Counted from the first letter of the stretch, positions 42,426 to 51,774 are shown. The stretch: 64,000 nucleotides of DNA from Phaeospirillum tilakii (GCF_042683125.1 NZ_JBHUIY010000017.1:23554-87553); one strand, 5' to 3'. Program-made: numbers and translations. Notes: a model not told the origin generated them from the letters alone.

Positions 42426-44186
42426 ATGAAGATTCTGGGCCTTTCCTTTGACTACCATGATGCCGCCGCAGCCTTGCTGATCGATGACGTCATCGTCGCC
42501 GCCGCCGAGGAAGAGCGTTTTTCCCGCAACAAACATGACGCGTCCTACCCGGCCAAGGCGATCGCCTTCTGCCTGGAACAGGGCGGCATCGCCGCCAGCG
42601 AACTCGACGCGGTGGTGTTCTACGAAAAGCCGCTGCTGAAATTCGAGCGTCTGCTCGCCAATGCGGCGCGGGCGTTTCCCCGCAGCCTCCCCTTCCTCAA
42701 GGGGGCGGTGGAAAGCTGGTTCCGCCAGGGCAAGTTCGACGTCAGGCCGCGCATCACCGCCGATCTGGGGATCGATCCCGGCAAGATTCACCTGATCAGC
42801 CATCACATGTCCCATGCCGCCGCGTCGTTCTTCTCCTCGCCCTTCGAGCAGGCGACGGTGGTGACGCTGGACGGGGTGGGGGAATTCGACACCGCCACCA
42901 TCAGTCTCGCCGACCGCTCCGGGCTGCGGGTGCTCCACCGGTACACCTATCCCCATTCGATCGGCCTGCTCTACAGCGCGATCACCGCCTTTCTCGGCTT
43001 CGAGGTCAATGAAGGCGAATACAAGGTGATGGGGATGGCCGGGTTCGGCCAGCCGACCAGCGTCGACAAGATCAGGCGGTTGATCCAGCACGGCCAGGGC
43101 CGCTTCAAGATCGATCTGTCCTATTTCAACTTCTTCAACCCGACCGACAGCTTCGCCTCGCCCAAATTGTATGAGCTGCTGGGCGAGCCGCGCGCGCCGG
43201 AGAGCCCGTTCGACATCGGCGACCGCTCGCAGCCGGCCGAACCGGGCTCGGTCCAGGCGCTGAGCCGCCATTACGCCGACATCGCCGCCAGCCTCCAGCA
43301 GGTGGTCGAGGAAGTCATCCTCGACGTGGCCGGCGACGCGATCCGGCGGACCGGGGTCAAAAATCTGGTGCTGGGCGGCGGCGTTTCGCTCAATTCGATG
43401 GCCAACGGGCGGATCCTGCGCGAGCTGCGCGTTCCGCTCTACATCCATCCCGCCGCCGGCGACGCCGGCGGGGCGCTGGGGGCGGCGCTGTATCACCGCG
43501 TCGTCGAACGCGGCCTGTCGCGGCCCAAGCCGCTGACCTCGGCCTATCTGGGCAAGGCCTATGGCGACGACGCGATCCGCAAGGCGCTGAAACAGGCGGC
43601 GGTGTCGAGCGTCACCGAGATCGGCGACGAGGCCGCGTTCTTTGCCCGCGTCGCCGCCCTGCTCCAGGAGGGCAAGGTGGTCGGCTGGCATCAGGGCCGG
43701 TTCGAATGGGGACCGCGCGCGCTCGGCGCCCGCAGCATCCTGGCCAATCCCTGCCTGCCGACGATGCAGCGCACCATCAACGAGAAGATCAAGTTCCGCG
43801 AGCCGTTCCGCCCCTTCGCCCCCGCCATCCTCAGCGAGAAGGCCACCGATTATTTCGAGATGGAGCCGCCGCGCGACAGCAGCCAGCCGGAGAATTTCAT
43901 GCTGGCGGTGCATCGGGTCCGCCCCGACAAACGCGCGGTGATTCCCGCCGTGACCCACGCCGACGGCACCGCCCGGGTGCAGTTGCTGTTTCCCCAAAGC
44001 GGCAGCCGCTTCCGCCGGCTGGTGGAAGAGTTCGACCGGCTGACCGGGGTGCCGGTGCTGCTCAACACCTCGTTCAATCGCCGGGGCGAACCGATCGTCT
44101 CCTCGCCGGAAGACGCCCTCCAGACCTTCCTGTGGAGCGGGCTGGACGTCCTGGTGATGTCGAACTTCATCATCGGCAAGGAGTAA
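42426..44186 (+). CDS. carbamoyltransferase (NodU/CmcH family)
   Basis: 586 residues. MKILGLSFDYHDAAAALLID, AAAEEERFSRNKHDASYP and ISHHMSHAAASFFSSPFEQA give the N-terminal Kae1-like ATP and carbamoyl-phosphate domain; FEWGPRALGARSIL and PVLLNTSFNRRGEPIVSSPE give the YrdC-like C-terminal part. The family transfers carbamoyl from carbamoyl phosphate to hydroxyls of sugars (Nod factor, nucleoside antibiotics). It probably decorates the sugar or glycan made by this locus. The start is ATG 42426; a GTG 9 bases earlier is possible. Confidence 0.9.
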   Translation: MKILGLSFDYHDAAAALLIDDVIVAAAEEERFSRNKHDASYPAKAIAFCLEQGGIAASELDAVVFYEKPLLKFERLLANAARAFPRSLPFLKGAVESWFRQGKFDVRPRITADLGIDPGKIHLISHHMSHAAASFFSSPFEQATVVTLDGVGEFDTATISLADRSGLRVLHRYTYPHSIGLLYSAITAFLGFEVNEGEYKVMGMAGFGQPTSVDKIRRLIQHGQGRFKIDLSYFNFFNPTDSFASPKLYELLGEPRAPESPFDIGDRSQPAEPGSVQALSRHYADIAASLQQVVEEVILDVAGDAIRRTGVKNLVLGGGVSLNSMANGRILRELRVPLYIHPAAGDAGGALGAALYHRVVERGLSRPKPLTSAYLGKAYGDDAIRKALKQAAVSSVTEIGDEAAFFARVAALLQEGKVVGWHQGRFEWGPRALGARSILANPCLPTMQRTINEKIKFREPFRPFAPAILSEKATDYFEMEPPRDSSQPENFMLAVHRVRPDKRAVIPAVTHADGTARVQLLFPQSGSRFRRLVEEFDRLTGVPVLLNTSFNRRGEPIVSSPEDALQTFLWSGLDVLVMSNFIIGKE

Positions 44187-44191
44187 GACCG

Positions 44192-45532
44192 ATGTCCGTT
44201 CTGCTGCTCCTGCCCGGCTTCGATCTGGGCGCGCGGGATTTCCGCCGCTGCCTCGCCTCGCTTGAGGTCAACCTGCCCGGCGAACCGGTGATCCTGGGCG
44301 GGCTGGGCTCCTGGAGCGCCCGCCATGCCGAGGCGTTCGGCGTCGCCGTGGCCGAGATCGACCTGCGCCGCCTCGATCCCGCCATCACCCAGATCGCCCT
44401 GATCGCCGCCAACGACCAGGATCCGATCGTCACCGTGGTGACCAGTTCGCTCGGCGAGCGGGCGGGGCGGACCAGCCTGTTCCGCTTCAGCCTGGCCCAC
44501 CCCTATTTCCGGGCCCGGCTCGAACCGCTGTCGATCCCGGATTACCGCAAGATCTATCCCGCCTGGGAGGCGCACGCCTTCAACCGGCTGTCCCCCACCG
44601 GCACCGATTTCTTCTATTATTTCCCCTATGGCTACCTGTTCCGTGAATTGGGGGTGGGGCCGCTCAACGAGTTCGGCATGCGGATCGCGCAGGATCCGAG
44701 CGATCTGCGCGACCGCGCCCCCGACCACAAGCTGGTGATCCTCTATGGCGGCTCGGCGGCCTGGAGCCTCGATTGCCTGCACACCGAGATGATGACCCAC
44801 CGGCTGGAACTGCGCCTGCGCGCCTGGACCGAGGCCCAGGCCGGCCGGCCGCGCTTCACCGTGGTCAACATGGGCCAGCATGGCAACGTGGTGCTGAACG
44901 AGATCCTCAACCAGATCCTGTTCGCCGACGAACTGAAGCCCGACATCGTGATCGGCCATGACGGCTTCAACGACATGTGCTACGGCGTGGTCAACGACAC
45001 CGCTTTGCTGAGCCAGCACAAGATCTGCTACCAGAACAATCTGGAAGGCTGGTCGCAATTGCTGCACAACAGCCAGAATCGCCCGGTCACCGGCGAGGGC
45101 GAGCGGGTGATCAACATGCGCAATTCCCCCCAGGCGGTGATCAACGCCTATCTGTTCCGCAAGCGCCAGCTGGCCGATCTCGTCACCGCCAAGGGCGGCA
45201 AGTTCCTGTGGGGGCTGCAACCCTTCATGGGCAGCAAGGGGGCGCTGCACCCGGACGAGGCCGCCTATCACGCCAGTCATCGTCCCTACGAGACGCCGCT
45301 CGGCAACGGGTTCCAGAACATGAAGATGCTGTTCGACCAGATCAGCGAGCGGATGGACCGGCTCGACGCCGACATCGTCAACGTCCACCGCGCCTTCCAC
45401 GCCTTCGGGGCCGACGAATATCTGTTCGCCGACAACGTCCACCTCTCGCCCGAGGGCGAGGAGCGGATCGCCGGGCTCTATTTCGACGTCATCACCAGCA
45501 AGGTGGACAGCGGCGCCTGGTTCGCCGCCTGA
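44192..45532 (+). CDS. SGNH/GDSL-like hydrolase-fold protein
   Basis: 446 residues. LVILYGGSAAWSLD supplies the block I nucleophile Ser, IVIGHDGFNDM the block III Gly-x-Asn-Asp, and FADNVHLSPEGEERIAG the block V Asp-x-x-His, so the SGNH triad is complete. Residues 1-170 are a separate N-terminal region without recognised motifs. Such proteins attached to glycan loci are often O-acetyl transferases or esterases. It follows the carbamoyltransferase after 5 bases and is surely in the same operon. Confidence 0.72.
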   Translation: MSVLLLLPGFDLGARDFRRCLASLEVNLPGEPVILGGLGSWSARHAEAFGVAVAEIDLRRLDPAITQIALIAANDQDPIVTVVTSSLGERAGRTSLFRFSLAHPYFRARLEPLSIPDYRKIYPAWEAHAFNRLSPTGTDFFYYFPYGYLFRELGVGPLNEFGMRIAQDPSDLRDRAPDHKLVILYGGSAAWSLDCLHTEMMTHRLELRLRAWTEAQAGRPRFTVVNMGQHGNVVLNEILNQILFADELKPDIVIGHDGFNDMCYGVVNDTALLSQHKICYQNNLEGWSQLLHNSQNRPVTGEGERVINMRNSPQAVINAYLFRKRQLADLVTAKGGKFLWGLQPFMGSKGALHPDEAAYHASHRPYETPLGNGFQNMKMLFDQISERMDRLDADIVNVHRAFHAFGADEYLFADNVHLSPEGEERIAGLYFDVITSKVDSGAWFAA

Positions 45533-45558
45533 CCCCGTCAGCCAAGGGAAACGAGACC

Positions 45559-45747
45559 ATGACCGCACCGGGCGATGACGCGCTGCTGCTCCGCACCCTG
45601 CTCCAACAGGCGATTCGCGGCCGTCACTGGCGCACCGCCCTGCTGTTCCTGCTGTTCCGCCCGTGGCTGACCCGGCTGCTGGCGGAGATCCGCGCCAATC
45701 CCGGCGCGGGCGACAAACCCTCGCCGTTCATCTACACCATTCGCTGA
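45559..45747 (+). CDS. small protein of unknown function
   Basis: 62 residues: MTAPGDDALLLRTLLQQAIR, then GRHWRTALLFLLFRPWLTRL, ending PSPFIYTIR. One amphipathic or membrane-associated helix is likely at 24-42. AAGGGAAACGAG precedes the ATG. It sits between the SGNH protein and the glycosyltransferase-like gene on the same strand with short gaps, which supports it being a real gene. No family is recognised. Confidence 0.5.
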   Translation: MTAPGDDALLLRTLLQQAIRGRHWRTALLFLLFRPWLTRLLAEIRANPGAGDKPSPFIYTIR

Positions 45748-45801
45748 CCGCCGCCGGGACGGACGGGCGACACGCCGGAACCGGTCCGGCCGGAGAGAAC
45801 G

Positions 45802-46854
45802 ATGGCCAAGCTCGACATCATCAATCTCGTCTATGGCGAGAAATTCACCCGTTTCTTCGTCGATATTTCGCTGCCATCCCAACTCTCCCCCGGCAACATC
45901 CCCTCGCTGCGCGAGCGGGGGGAATCCTGCTACAACATCTACACCACCGCGGCCGACGCGGCGACGATCCAGGCCGCGCCGTCCTATCGGCTGCTCGCCT
46001 CGCTGATGCCGGTCAATCTGGTGATCCTGTCGGCCGAGCAGATCCGCAGCCCGGAGGAACGGGCCCAGCAGGGCCAGACCGTCTGGTCGGTGCTGTCGAT
46101 GGTCCACAAGATGGCGATCGAGCAGACCCGGACCGAGCATCTGGTGTTTCTCGCCCCGGACTGGGTGATCGCCGACGGCTCGCTCGGGATGATCGAGCGC
46201 CGGCTCGATCAGGGCTACGAGGCGATCGTGATCAGCGCCCCGCGCATCGAGTGGGAAGGCGCCGAGCCGCTGTTCCGCGCCTGGGTGGTGAATGGCGAGT
46301 ATCTCGCCCTGCCGGGGCGGGTGCTGGTCGACATCATGCTCAAGCATCTGCATTGGCTGCATCAGGCGCTGACCCATGACATGCGCTGGTACGCCGATGT
46401 GATCCGGGTCAATTGGCCGTCGCTGATGCTGTGGCGCCACCCCGAGATCGGCTTCATCGTCCATTCCGCCCATCTCCATCCGGTGGCGGTGAAGCGGTCG
46501 AGCGGCCATGCCGGCTTCACCACCACCATCGACGGCGATTATCTGTCCCACTTCACGCCGGGAACCGACAAGATCTATTTCGCCACGGATTCCGACGAAT
46601 TGTGCATCTCGGACATCACCCCGCGCGGCTATGGCCAGGAATACCGCAGCGACCAGCCGCTGGGGATTTTCTATCTGGCGCACTGGATCCAGCAGAACAC
46701 CACCCCGATCAATCGCTGGTTCATGGAACAGAGCTTTCTGTTCAAATCAAGCGGATGCAAGGACGAGGTGATGGCCACCTGCAGCCAGATCAGCCGGCAG
46801 CGCACCGCCAATCTGCTGACGCTGTGCCGGTCGCTGCTCGGCCTGTCGTCGTGA
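45802..46854 (+). CDS. putative glycosyltransferase-like protein, family unclear
   Basis: 350 residues, cytosolic, no membrane segment. KLDIINLVYGEKFTRFFVDI at the start and VFLAPDWVIADGSLGMIERR in the middle recall the GT-A fold, with the PDWVIAD in the place of a metal-binding strand, but no clear DxD is present. His, Trp and Tyr residues are dense in 190-260 (LKHLHWLHQALTHDMRWYAD). It lies between the SGNH and TylF-type genes. It could be a sugar transferase of this locus; this is inferred from context. Confidence 0.45.
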   Translation: MAKLDIINLVYGEKFTRFFVDISLPSQLSPGNIPSLRERGESCYNIYTTAADAATIQAAPSYRLLASLMPVNLVILSAEQIRSPEERAQQGQTVWSVLSMVHKMAIEQTRTEHLVFLAPDWVIADGSLGMIERRLDQGYEAIVISAPRIEWEGAEPLFRAWVVNGEYLALPGRVLVDIMLKHLHWLHQALTHDMRWYADVIRVNWPSLMLWRHPEIGFIVHSAHLHPVAVKRSSGHAGFTTTIDGDYLSHFTPGTDKIYFATDSDELCISDITPRGYGQEYRSDQPLGIFYLAHWIQQNTTPINRWFMEQSFLFKSSGCKDEVMATCSQISRQRTANLLTLCRSLLGLSS

Positions 46855-46888
46855 CTGCGGACCGATCCCGGTCTTCACGGAGAAAGCC

Positions 46889-47587
46889 ATGCCACAAATC
46901 ATCATCGACGATTACAAGACCGAGATCATCCAGACCCTGTTCAATGGGGTGATGGCCACCTATGTCGGCTCGACCCCCGGCCATGTCGCCGAATTCGGCA
47001 CGATGACCGGGATGACGGCGGAAGCGCTGGCGCTCGGCATCGCCAAATCGGAGGAAACCTTCCTCCAGCACAGCGCCGCCTCCGGCCTGCTCGGCCGCGA
47101 GCTGCACCTGTTCGACAGCTTCGCCGGTCTGCCGAAAATCACCGAGGCAACCGACGCCGATTCGTTCCACGTCCGGGACGGGGTGTGGGGCGAGGGGGTC
47201 TGCAAGGGGGTGTCGGCGGAAACCCTGCGGGGCATGGTCGAACGCCACCTGCAACCGGCCGACCGGATCCGGATCTTCGAGGGATGGTACAGCGACACGG
47301 TCAAGACCATTCCCGCCCCGACCCGCTACGCCTTCGTCCACATCGATTGCGATCTCTACGCCTCGACGCGGGACGTGCTCGACGGCCTGTTCTCACGGGG
47401 ACTGGTTTCGAAGGGCGCCTATCTCTATTTCGACGACTACAATTGCAATCGGGGCGACCCGCAATTGGGCGAAAGACGGGCCTGGGCCGAATGCATCGAG
47501 AAATACGCCGTTTCCTTCTCGGATTGCGGCGGATACGGGCTTTGCTCCCACCGGTTCCTGGTCCACGATTATCGCGGCGCCGAATAG
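46889..47587 (+). CDS. TylF/MycF-family O-methyltransferase
   Basis: 232 residues. GHVAEFGTMTGMTAEALALG is the SAM-binding loop, LFDSFAGLPKITEA and YAFVHIDCDLYAST are the family signature with the metal-binding Asp residues, and YLYFDDYNCN completes the site. Family members methylate hydroxyls of macrolide-linked or glycan sugars with Mg2+. It is the last plus-strand gene of this part of the cluster and converges with the NUDIX gene. Confidence 0.85.
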   Translation: MPQIIIDDYKTEIIQTLFNGVMATYVGSTPGHVAEFGTMTGMTAEALALGIAKSEETFLQHSAASGLLGRELHLFDSFAGLPKITEATDADSFHVRDGVWGEGVCKGVSAETLRGMVERHLQPADRIRIFEGWYSDTVKTIPAPTRYAFVHIDCDLYASTRDVLDGLFSRGLVSKGAYLYFDDYNCNRGDPQLGERRAWAECIEKYAVSFSDCGGYGLCSHRFLVHDYRGAE

Positions 47588-47605
47588 AACGCCCGGCCGG
47601 CGCGG

Positions 47606-48100
47606 TCAGTCCGCGCAGGCGCCGGCGCTGATTTCGGCCCGCCGCAAGGCGAGATGGAACACCTCGCGGACATGCCGCGAGCGTTGGACCGGATAAGGCC
47701 GGCCCAGGCGGGGGGAAAATTTCTCCCCCCGTTCGAACTCCTCCAGCGACATCAGATCGAAATCCATCCCCTCCCCCAACACCAGGGATTCTGGCGGGCA
47801 CGTCAACGGGCAGGAGAAGGAATGGAGGGTGATCCAACGCTGGTGATCGAGGATATAGCGGGAATCGAGCGGCTCCAGCGCGGCCGGACGGTAGCCGATC
47901 TCTTCCTCCAGCTCGCGAAACGCCCCGGCCAGCACGGTTTCCCCCGGTTCCACCGTGCCACCGAAATAGCCCCACTCCCCGGGATAATAAATGCCGGGAA
48001 TATCATCGCGCAGCTGCATCAGCACCCGCCGCCCGACCAGGGGCAGGATCAGGGTGCAGTGAATTTCCGCCCCCTGCCCGCTTCCGCTTTCCGTCACCAC
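47606..48100 (-). CDS. NUDIX hydrolase
   Basis: 164 residues. The Nudix box GGTVEPGETVLAGAFRELEEE (47 region) is complete, including the REXXEE metal ligands and the following IG. It hydrolyses a nucleoside diphosphate linked to another group; in this context possibly an NDP-sugar or side product. GTG start. It is the last gene of the minus-strand block, separated from the radical SAM gene by 100 bases of hairpins. Confidence 0.85.
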   Translation of the reverse strand: MVTESGSGQGAEIHCTLILPLVGRRVLMQLRDDIPGIYYPGEWGYFGGTVEPGETVLAGAFRELEEEIGYRPAALEPLDSRYILDHQRWITLHSFSCPLTCPPESLVLGEGMDFDLMSLEEFERGEKFSPRLGRPYPVQRSRHVREVFHLALRRAEISAGACAD

Positions 48101-48117
48101 GCTCCCCCCCTTCCCTG

Positions 48118-48187
48118 CCCCCCCTTTTTCAAAAAAAAGGGGGGTTCGGGGGGCTTCCCCCCCGAGCGGGCGCGGGCGGCAGCCCGC
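48118..48187 (-). terminator. terminator hairpin plus variant double-hairpin repeat
   Basis: Reading on the minus strand from the radical SAM stop: GCGGGC-TGCC-GCCCGC (48172-48187), then a GGGGGG-CCCCCC stem near 48147-48163, then CCCCCCTTTTT with AAAAAGGGGGG (48119-48144, loop CAAA on the plus strand). The order matches the repeat family seen elsewhere. The last hairpin has an A/T-rich base and would terminate. Confidence 0.6.
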
Positions 48188-48199
48188 CGTTGGTCCGGT

Positions 48200-49288
48200 T
48201 CAGATGAAGTTGACGTGCTCGGGCGGATGGGTGATCTGCCACAGCACGTTGTTGATCTCGTTGGTCCGGCAGTTGGCGTAGCATTCCTTGTGAACATCCA
48301 TCACGGAGGCGACGCGCTCGACCACCTGCCAGTAGCGGTCGCTGTTGAGGATGTCGATGAAGCTCTGTTCGCACAGATCGCCCATCAGGAACTCGTCGCT
48401 GCGCCAGTCGAAGAACATCCCGCAGGGATAGAGCTTGCCGTCGCCGCTGGAATAGAGCAGGAACGGCACGCCGAGGCAGGAGTTGTAAGAGCGTTTGCCG
48501 GCCGCCTGGATCTTCTGCCACTTGACGATGACGTTGTAGCTGTCGGTGCTCTGCGCCTCGGCCTCGCGCAGCATCTCGTCGAAGCTGCCGTACTCGCCCA
48601 GATGTTCGTAGACGCCGAGAACGTTCTCGACGGTGTCGCCGCATTGCTTGACCACCAGATAATCGACCCCAAGCTCGCGCCCGAGCTTGGCGAGCGGCAC
48701 CGTTTCCGGCGCGGTGTCGGGGGTCAGCACCATCTGGAGCCCGACGGTCAGATTGAGGTTGCGCTGGCGCTTCTGCTCGACCACGAAACGGATCTTGTGG
48801 CAGGCCTTGTCGAAATCCTTGCTGGCATGGATGCGGCGGTAGGATTTGTCGCTGGCGGCGGAAATGTTGAAGCGCAGCCAGGTCAGGTGCTCCATCGCCG
48901 CCAGCCCCTTCGGCCCCTCGTCATAGAGCAGGCCGTTGGTGCCGAGCGCCATGTCGACCCCGGCCTCGCGCCCGGCGATGATGGCGTCGTAGACGGCGGG
49001 ATTGAGGGTCGGCTCGGCCTCGCCGATCAGCGCCATCGAACGCACCCCGGCCTTGCCGGCGTCGCGGACATAGGCCAGCAGCCGGTCCTCGGGGAACCAT
49101 TTGTGGGCCCCCTTCTTGAACTCATTGGCCTGGGTGATGCCATAGCAGTAATTGCAATGGATATTGCACCCCTTCGACAAGCCCACATCGATGTGAACGG
49201 GAGCAATGCGTTTGCCGGCCTTCCAGTCCAGGACACGGTCCATGTGGTGAAGAACCTTGCCGCCATTCATACTGTAGATGTCGGCCAT
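48200..49288 (-). CDS. radical SAM protein with C-terminal Cys cluster (A)
   Basis: 362 residues. The radical SAM triad is CNIHCNYC (Cys41, 45, 48). GEAEPTLNPAVYDAI is the GGE-like motif, and GTNGLLYDEGP follows. C-terminal cysteines (NSCLGVPF, LYPCGMFF, ECYANC) suggest a SPASM-like extra cluster. It uses 5'-deoxyadenosyl radical chemistry on an unknown substrate; in this locus a sugar or a sugar-linked carrier is likely. It follows the RmlD-like gene by 3 bases, so it is co-transcribed. Confidence 0.85.
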   Translation of the reverse strand: MADIYSMNGGKVLHHMDRVLDWKAGKRIAPVHIDVGLSKGCNIHCNYCYGITQANEFKKGAHKWFPEDRLLAYVRDAGKAGVRSMALIGEAEPTLNPAVYDAIIAGREAGVDMALGTNGLLYDEGPKGLAAMEHLTWLRFNISAASDKSYRRIHASKDFDKACHKIRFVVEQKRQRNLNLTVGLQMVLTPDTAPETVPLAKLGRELGVDYLVVKQCGDTVENVLGVYEHLGEYGSFDEMLREAEAQSTDSYNVIVKWQKIQAAGKRSYNSCLGVPFLLYSSGDGKLYPCGMFFDWRSDEFLMGDLCEQSFIDILNSDRYWQVVERVASVMDVHKECYANCRTNEINNVLWQITHPPEHVNFI

Positions 49289-49291
49289 GGG

Positions 49292-50158
49292 TCAGGCCTC
49301 CTTCTCCGACTGGGATTGAGGATGCAATGAAGCGCAGTACTCGGCCAGGGCGTCCTGCCAGGGCCGGGCCACCAGCGTCGCCGAGGCCAGCGGCGTCGCC
49401 GTGGTCCGCCGGCCGAGGCCGGGAAACGTGGCCGAGGCCACCGGGGTCAGATCCGGGTGCAGCCCGAGCCGGTCGAGACCGAAACGCAGGAACTCGAACA
49501 GGCTGGCCTGCCCCCGATTGGCGGCATGCAGCAGGCCGGTGGGCAGGTCGCAACCGGGCGCGATCAGCCGCCGCACCAGCGCCGCCACGTCGCCCGCCGA
49601 GGTGGGCGAGGTGATGACGTCGTCGGCGACGCGCAGGGCCTCGCCCTGGCGGGCCCGCGCCACCATCTTCTCGAAGAACTGATGCTGCTTGGGATTGTCG
49701 CCGAACACCATCCCGACCCGCAGCAGATGATAGCGTTCCGCCTCCTCGGCGATGAACACGTCGGCGAGATGCTTGGTCAGGCCGTAGATGTTGATCGGGT
49801 CGGGGATGTCGTCCTCGCGATAGGGCGCGCCGCCCTTGGCGCCGGAAAACACCGCGTCGGAGCTGAAATGGATCAACTGGAAGTCACGGGCGCGCGACAG
49901 CCGGGCGAGCTGGCGCGGCAGGTAGGCGTTGACCCGGAGCGCCCGCTGCGGGTCCTGCTCGCAGGCCTCGACCCCGCCGAACACCACCGCGTTGATCACC
50001 ACCGCCGGGACGACCCGCTCGACCAGTGCCGCGACCGCCGCCGGATCGCCGCAATCGAGATCGCGCGAACCGACCGCGTGCAGATCGTGATCGGCGCCCA
50101 GCGCGCGCCGCAGCGCCTGCCCCAGCTTGCCGCCGCCGCCCAACAGCAGAACCGTCAT
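49292..50158 (-). CDS. RmlD-like NAD(P)-dependent sugar reductase
   Basis: 288 residues. LLLGGGGKLGQALRRALG is the Rossmann loop, NAVVFGGVEACEQDPQRALR and LIHFSSDAVFSGAKG are dTDP-4-dehydrorhamnose reductase motifs, and the catalytic YxxxK is YGLTK. It would reduce a 4-keto-NDP-sugar. The start at 50158 follows GAGG; the frame to 50986 is antisense noise inside the neighbouring gene. It is between two radical SAM genes on the same strand. Confidence 0.82.
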   Translation of the reverse strand: MTVLLLGGGGKLGQALRRALGADHDLHAVGSRDLDCGDPAAVAALVERVVPAVVINAVVFGGVEACEQDPQRALRVNAYLPRQLARLSRARDFQLIHFSSDAVFSGAKGGAPYREDDIPDPINIYGLTKHLADVFIAEEAERYHLLRVGMVFGDNPKQHQFFEKMVARARQGEALRVADDVITSPTSAGDVAALVRRLIAPGCDLPTGLLHAANRGQASLFEFLRFGLDRLGLHPDLTPVASATFPGLGRRTTATPLASATLVARPWQDALAEYCASLHPQSQSEKEA

Positions 50159-50193
50159 CGCCGATACCTCATGCTGCTCCAAACCTCGCCTCC

Positions 50194-51699
50194 TCAGGCG
50201 TTGACGGCGATCGCGATGTCGCCGACCACGGTCGGCGCCAGCGTCCGCACCGGCCGCGGCTTGACCTCGGTGGCCTGACGGGCGGCCATCGCCAGGGCGT
50301 TGCTGCGGGTGGCGCGGCGGATTTCCTCCAGCTTCTCCTCGCTCACCCCCATCATGCGGATGATCTCCCGCCGCCGGTCGGGGTCGGAGAAATTGATCCG
50401 GTCCCACTCGAACGCCCGCAGGATGGTCAGTTCCGCCGCCGAAAATTCCTCGGTGGAGAAGGTCGCCTGTCCCCAGGCGAGGTCGTCGAAGCTGAAATCG
50501 GGCGAGAGGTAGCCGCCCTCGACCGCCATGTCGAACAGTTTGGTGCCGGGATAGGGGGTGGCCATGTTGATCTTGGCGTAATGGGCGTCGATCTCCTCGA
50601 TCATCCGGATCGTGGTCAGGATCTCGTCCCAGGTCTCGCCGGGCGAGCCGACCACCCACAGCGTGCTGGTGTCGAGGCCGAGGGCGCGGGCCTTGGCCAC
50701 CAGCCGCTTGACGTGGGCCAGATCGATCGGCTTGTGGATCAGTTCCTTCAGCACCCGGGGCACGCCGGATTCGACCGCGATCGAGACATACTGGCAGCCG
50801 GCCTCGCGCATCAGCTCCAGCAGCTCTTCCGACAGGTAGAAGGCGCTGACGTTCATCGCGTTCCACACCACCGGAATCCGGCGGCGGATCATCTCGCTGA
50901 AGATCTCGCGCGAGCGGGCCGGGCGGCCGAGGAAATTGTCGTCGAGGAACTCGATCGCCTTGACGCCGTATTCCTTGACCAGCCACTCCATCTCGTCAAC
51001 CACCCGTTGCGGCGACTGGTAGCGGGTCTGCTTGCCGGAAATCGCCTCGACCTGACAGAAGGTGCAGCCGATCGGGCAGCCCCGGCTGGTGATCATCTTG
51101 GCGAAGGGCAGCGCCCGCGGGGCATCGACGATGTGCTTGTAGACCTGGGTGGCGTAGCGGCCGTAATCGATCAGCTCGAACGCCGGATAGGGCAGCGCGT
51201 CGAGATCGGCGATGAACGGCGCCCGCTCCTGGATCACCGTCCGCGCCCCGTCGCGATAGGCCAGCCCGCGCGCCGGCAGCGGGCCGCGCCCCTCGAGATG
51301 TTCGAGCAGGTCGCGGAACAGATATTCGCCCTCGCCGATCGCGACGTAATCGACCGCCGGGTCGGCGATGGCGTCCTTGGGCCGCGAGGTGGGATAGACC
51401 CCACCCAGCACGGTGACGATCCTGGGCGACACCGCCTTGACGGCGCGGCAGGCGACATGGCCGGTGATGGCGAATTCGTTGGCCAGCACCGACACCCCGA
51501 CCAGATCGGGCGCCCAGTCGCGCACCACGTCGCCGAAGGCTTCCGGGGTCAGCGCGTCGATGTTGGCATCGACGATGCGGACCTCATGGCGGTGGCGGTC
51601 CAGCATCGCCGCCAGCAGGGCCAGGGCGTAGGGATGCAGGTGCCAGAAGGTTCCGGGCTTGTACCATTCCGCATTGGCGATCACGAGCATGACACGCAT
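50194..51699 (-). CDS. radical SAM protein with N-terminal B12-binding-like domain
   Basis: 501 residues. An N-terminal Rossmann-type domain (1-140) resembles B12-binding domains but lacks the DxHxxG base-on motif, as is known for BchE-like enzymes. The radical SAM cluster is CPIGCTFC (Cys208, 212, 215), followed by EFLDDNFLGRPARSREIF and the SPGETWDEI block. B12-dependent radical SAM enzymes often methylate unreactive carbons. The position beside sugar genes suggests C-methylation of a sugar and not a tetrapyrrole step. SD AAGGTGG supports the start. Confidence 0.82.
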   Translation of the reverse strand: MRVMLVIANAEWYKPGTFWHLHPYALALLAAMLDRHRHEVRIVDANIDALTPEAFGDVVRDWAPDLVGVSVLANEFAITGHVACRAVKAVSPRIVTVLGGVYPTSRPKDAIADPAVDYVAIGEGEYLFRDLLEHLEGRGPLPARGLAYRDGARTVIQERAPFIADLDALPYPAFELIDYGRYATQVYKHIVDAPRALPFAKMITSRGCPIGCTFCQVEAISGKQTRYQSPQRVVDEMEWLVKEYGVKAIEFLDDNFLGRPARSREIFSEMIRRRIPVVWNAMNVSAFYLSEELLELMREAGCQYVSIAVESGVPRVLKELIHKPIDLAHVKRLVAKARALGLDTSTLWVVGSPGETWDEILTTIRMIEEIDAHYAKINMATPYPGTKLFDMAVEGGYLSPDFSFDDLAWGQATFSTEEFSAAELTILRAFEWDRINFSDPDRRREIIRMMGVSEEKLEEIRRATRSNALAMAARQATEVKPRPVRTLAPTVVGDIAIAVNA

Positions 51700-51739
51700 G
51701 TCACCACCACCTTACCAAGCTGTGGACACTGCCGGCCCG

Positions 51740-51774
51740 GCTCCGCCCGCCCCGACAGTAAAGCGGGGCGGAGC
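51740..51774 (-). terminator. imperfect long hairpin between FkbM-type and B12-radical SAM genes
   Basis: GCTCCGCCC (51740-51748) and GGGCGGAGC (51766-51774), 17-base loop, in the 114-base gap. There is no T-run. AT-rich bases 51785-51810 lie to its right. Confidence 0.35.

Noticed and set aside
50194..51699. BchE (bacteriochlorophyll cyclase) assignment for the B12-type radical SAM protein
   Set aside because: Surrounded by sugar-modifying genes and no photosynthesis gene; similarity is at the superfamily level only.
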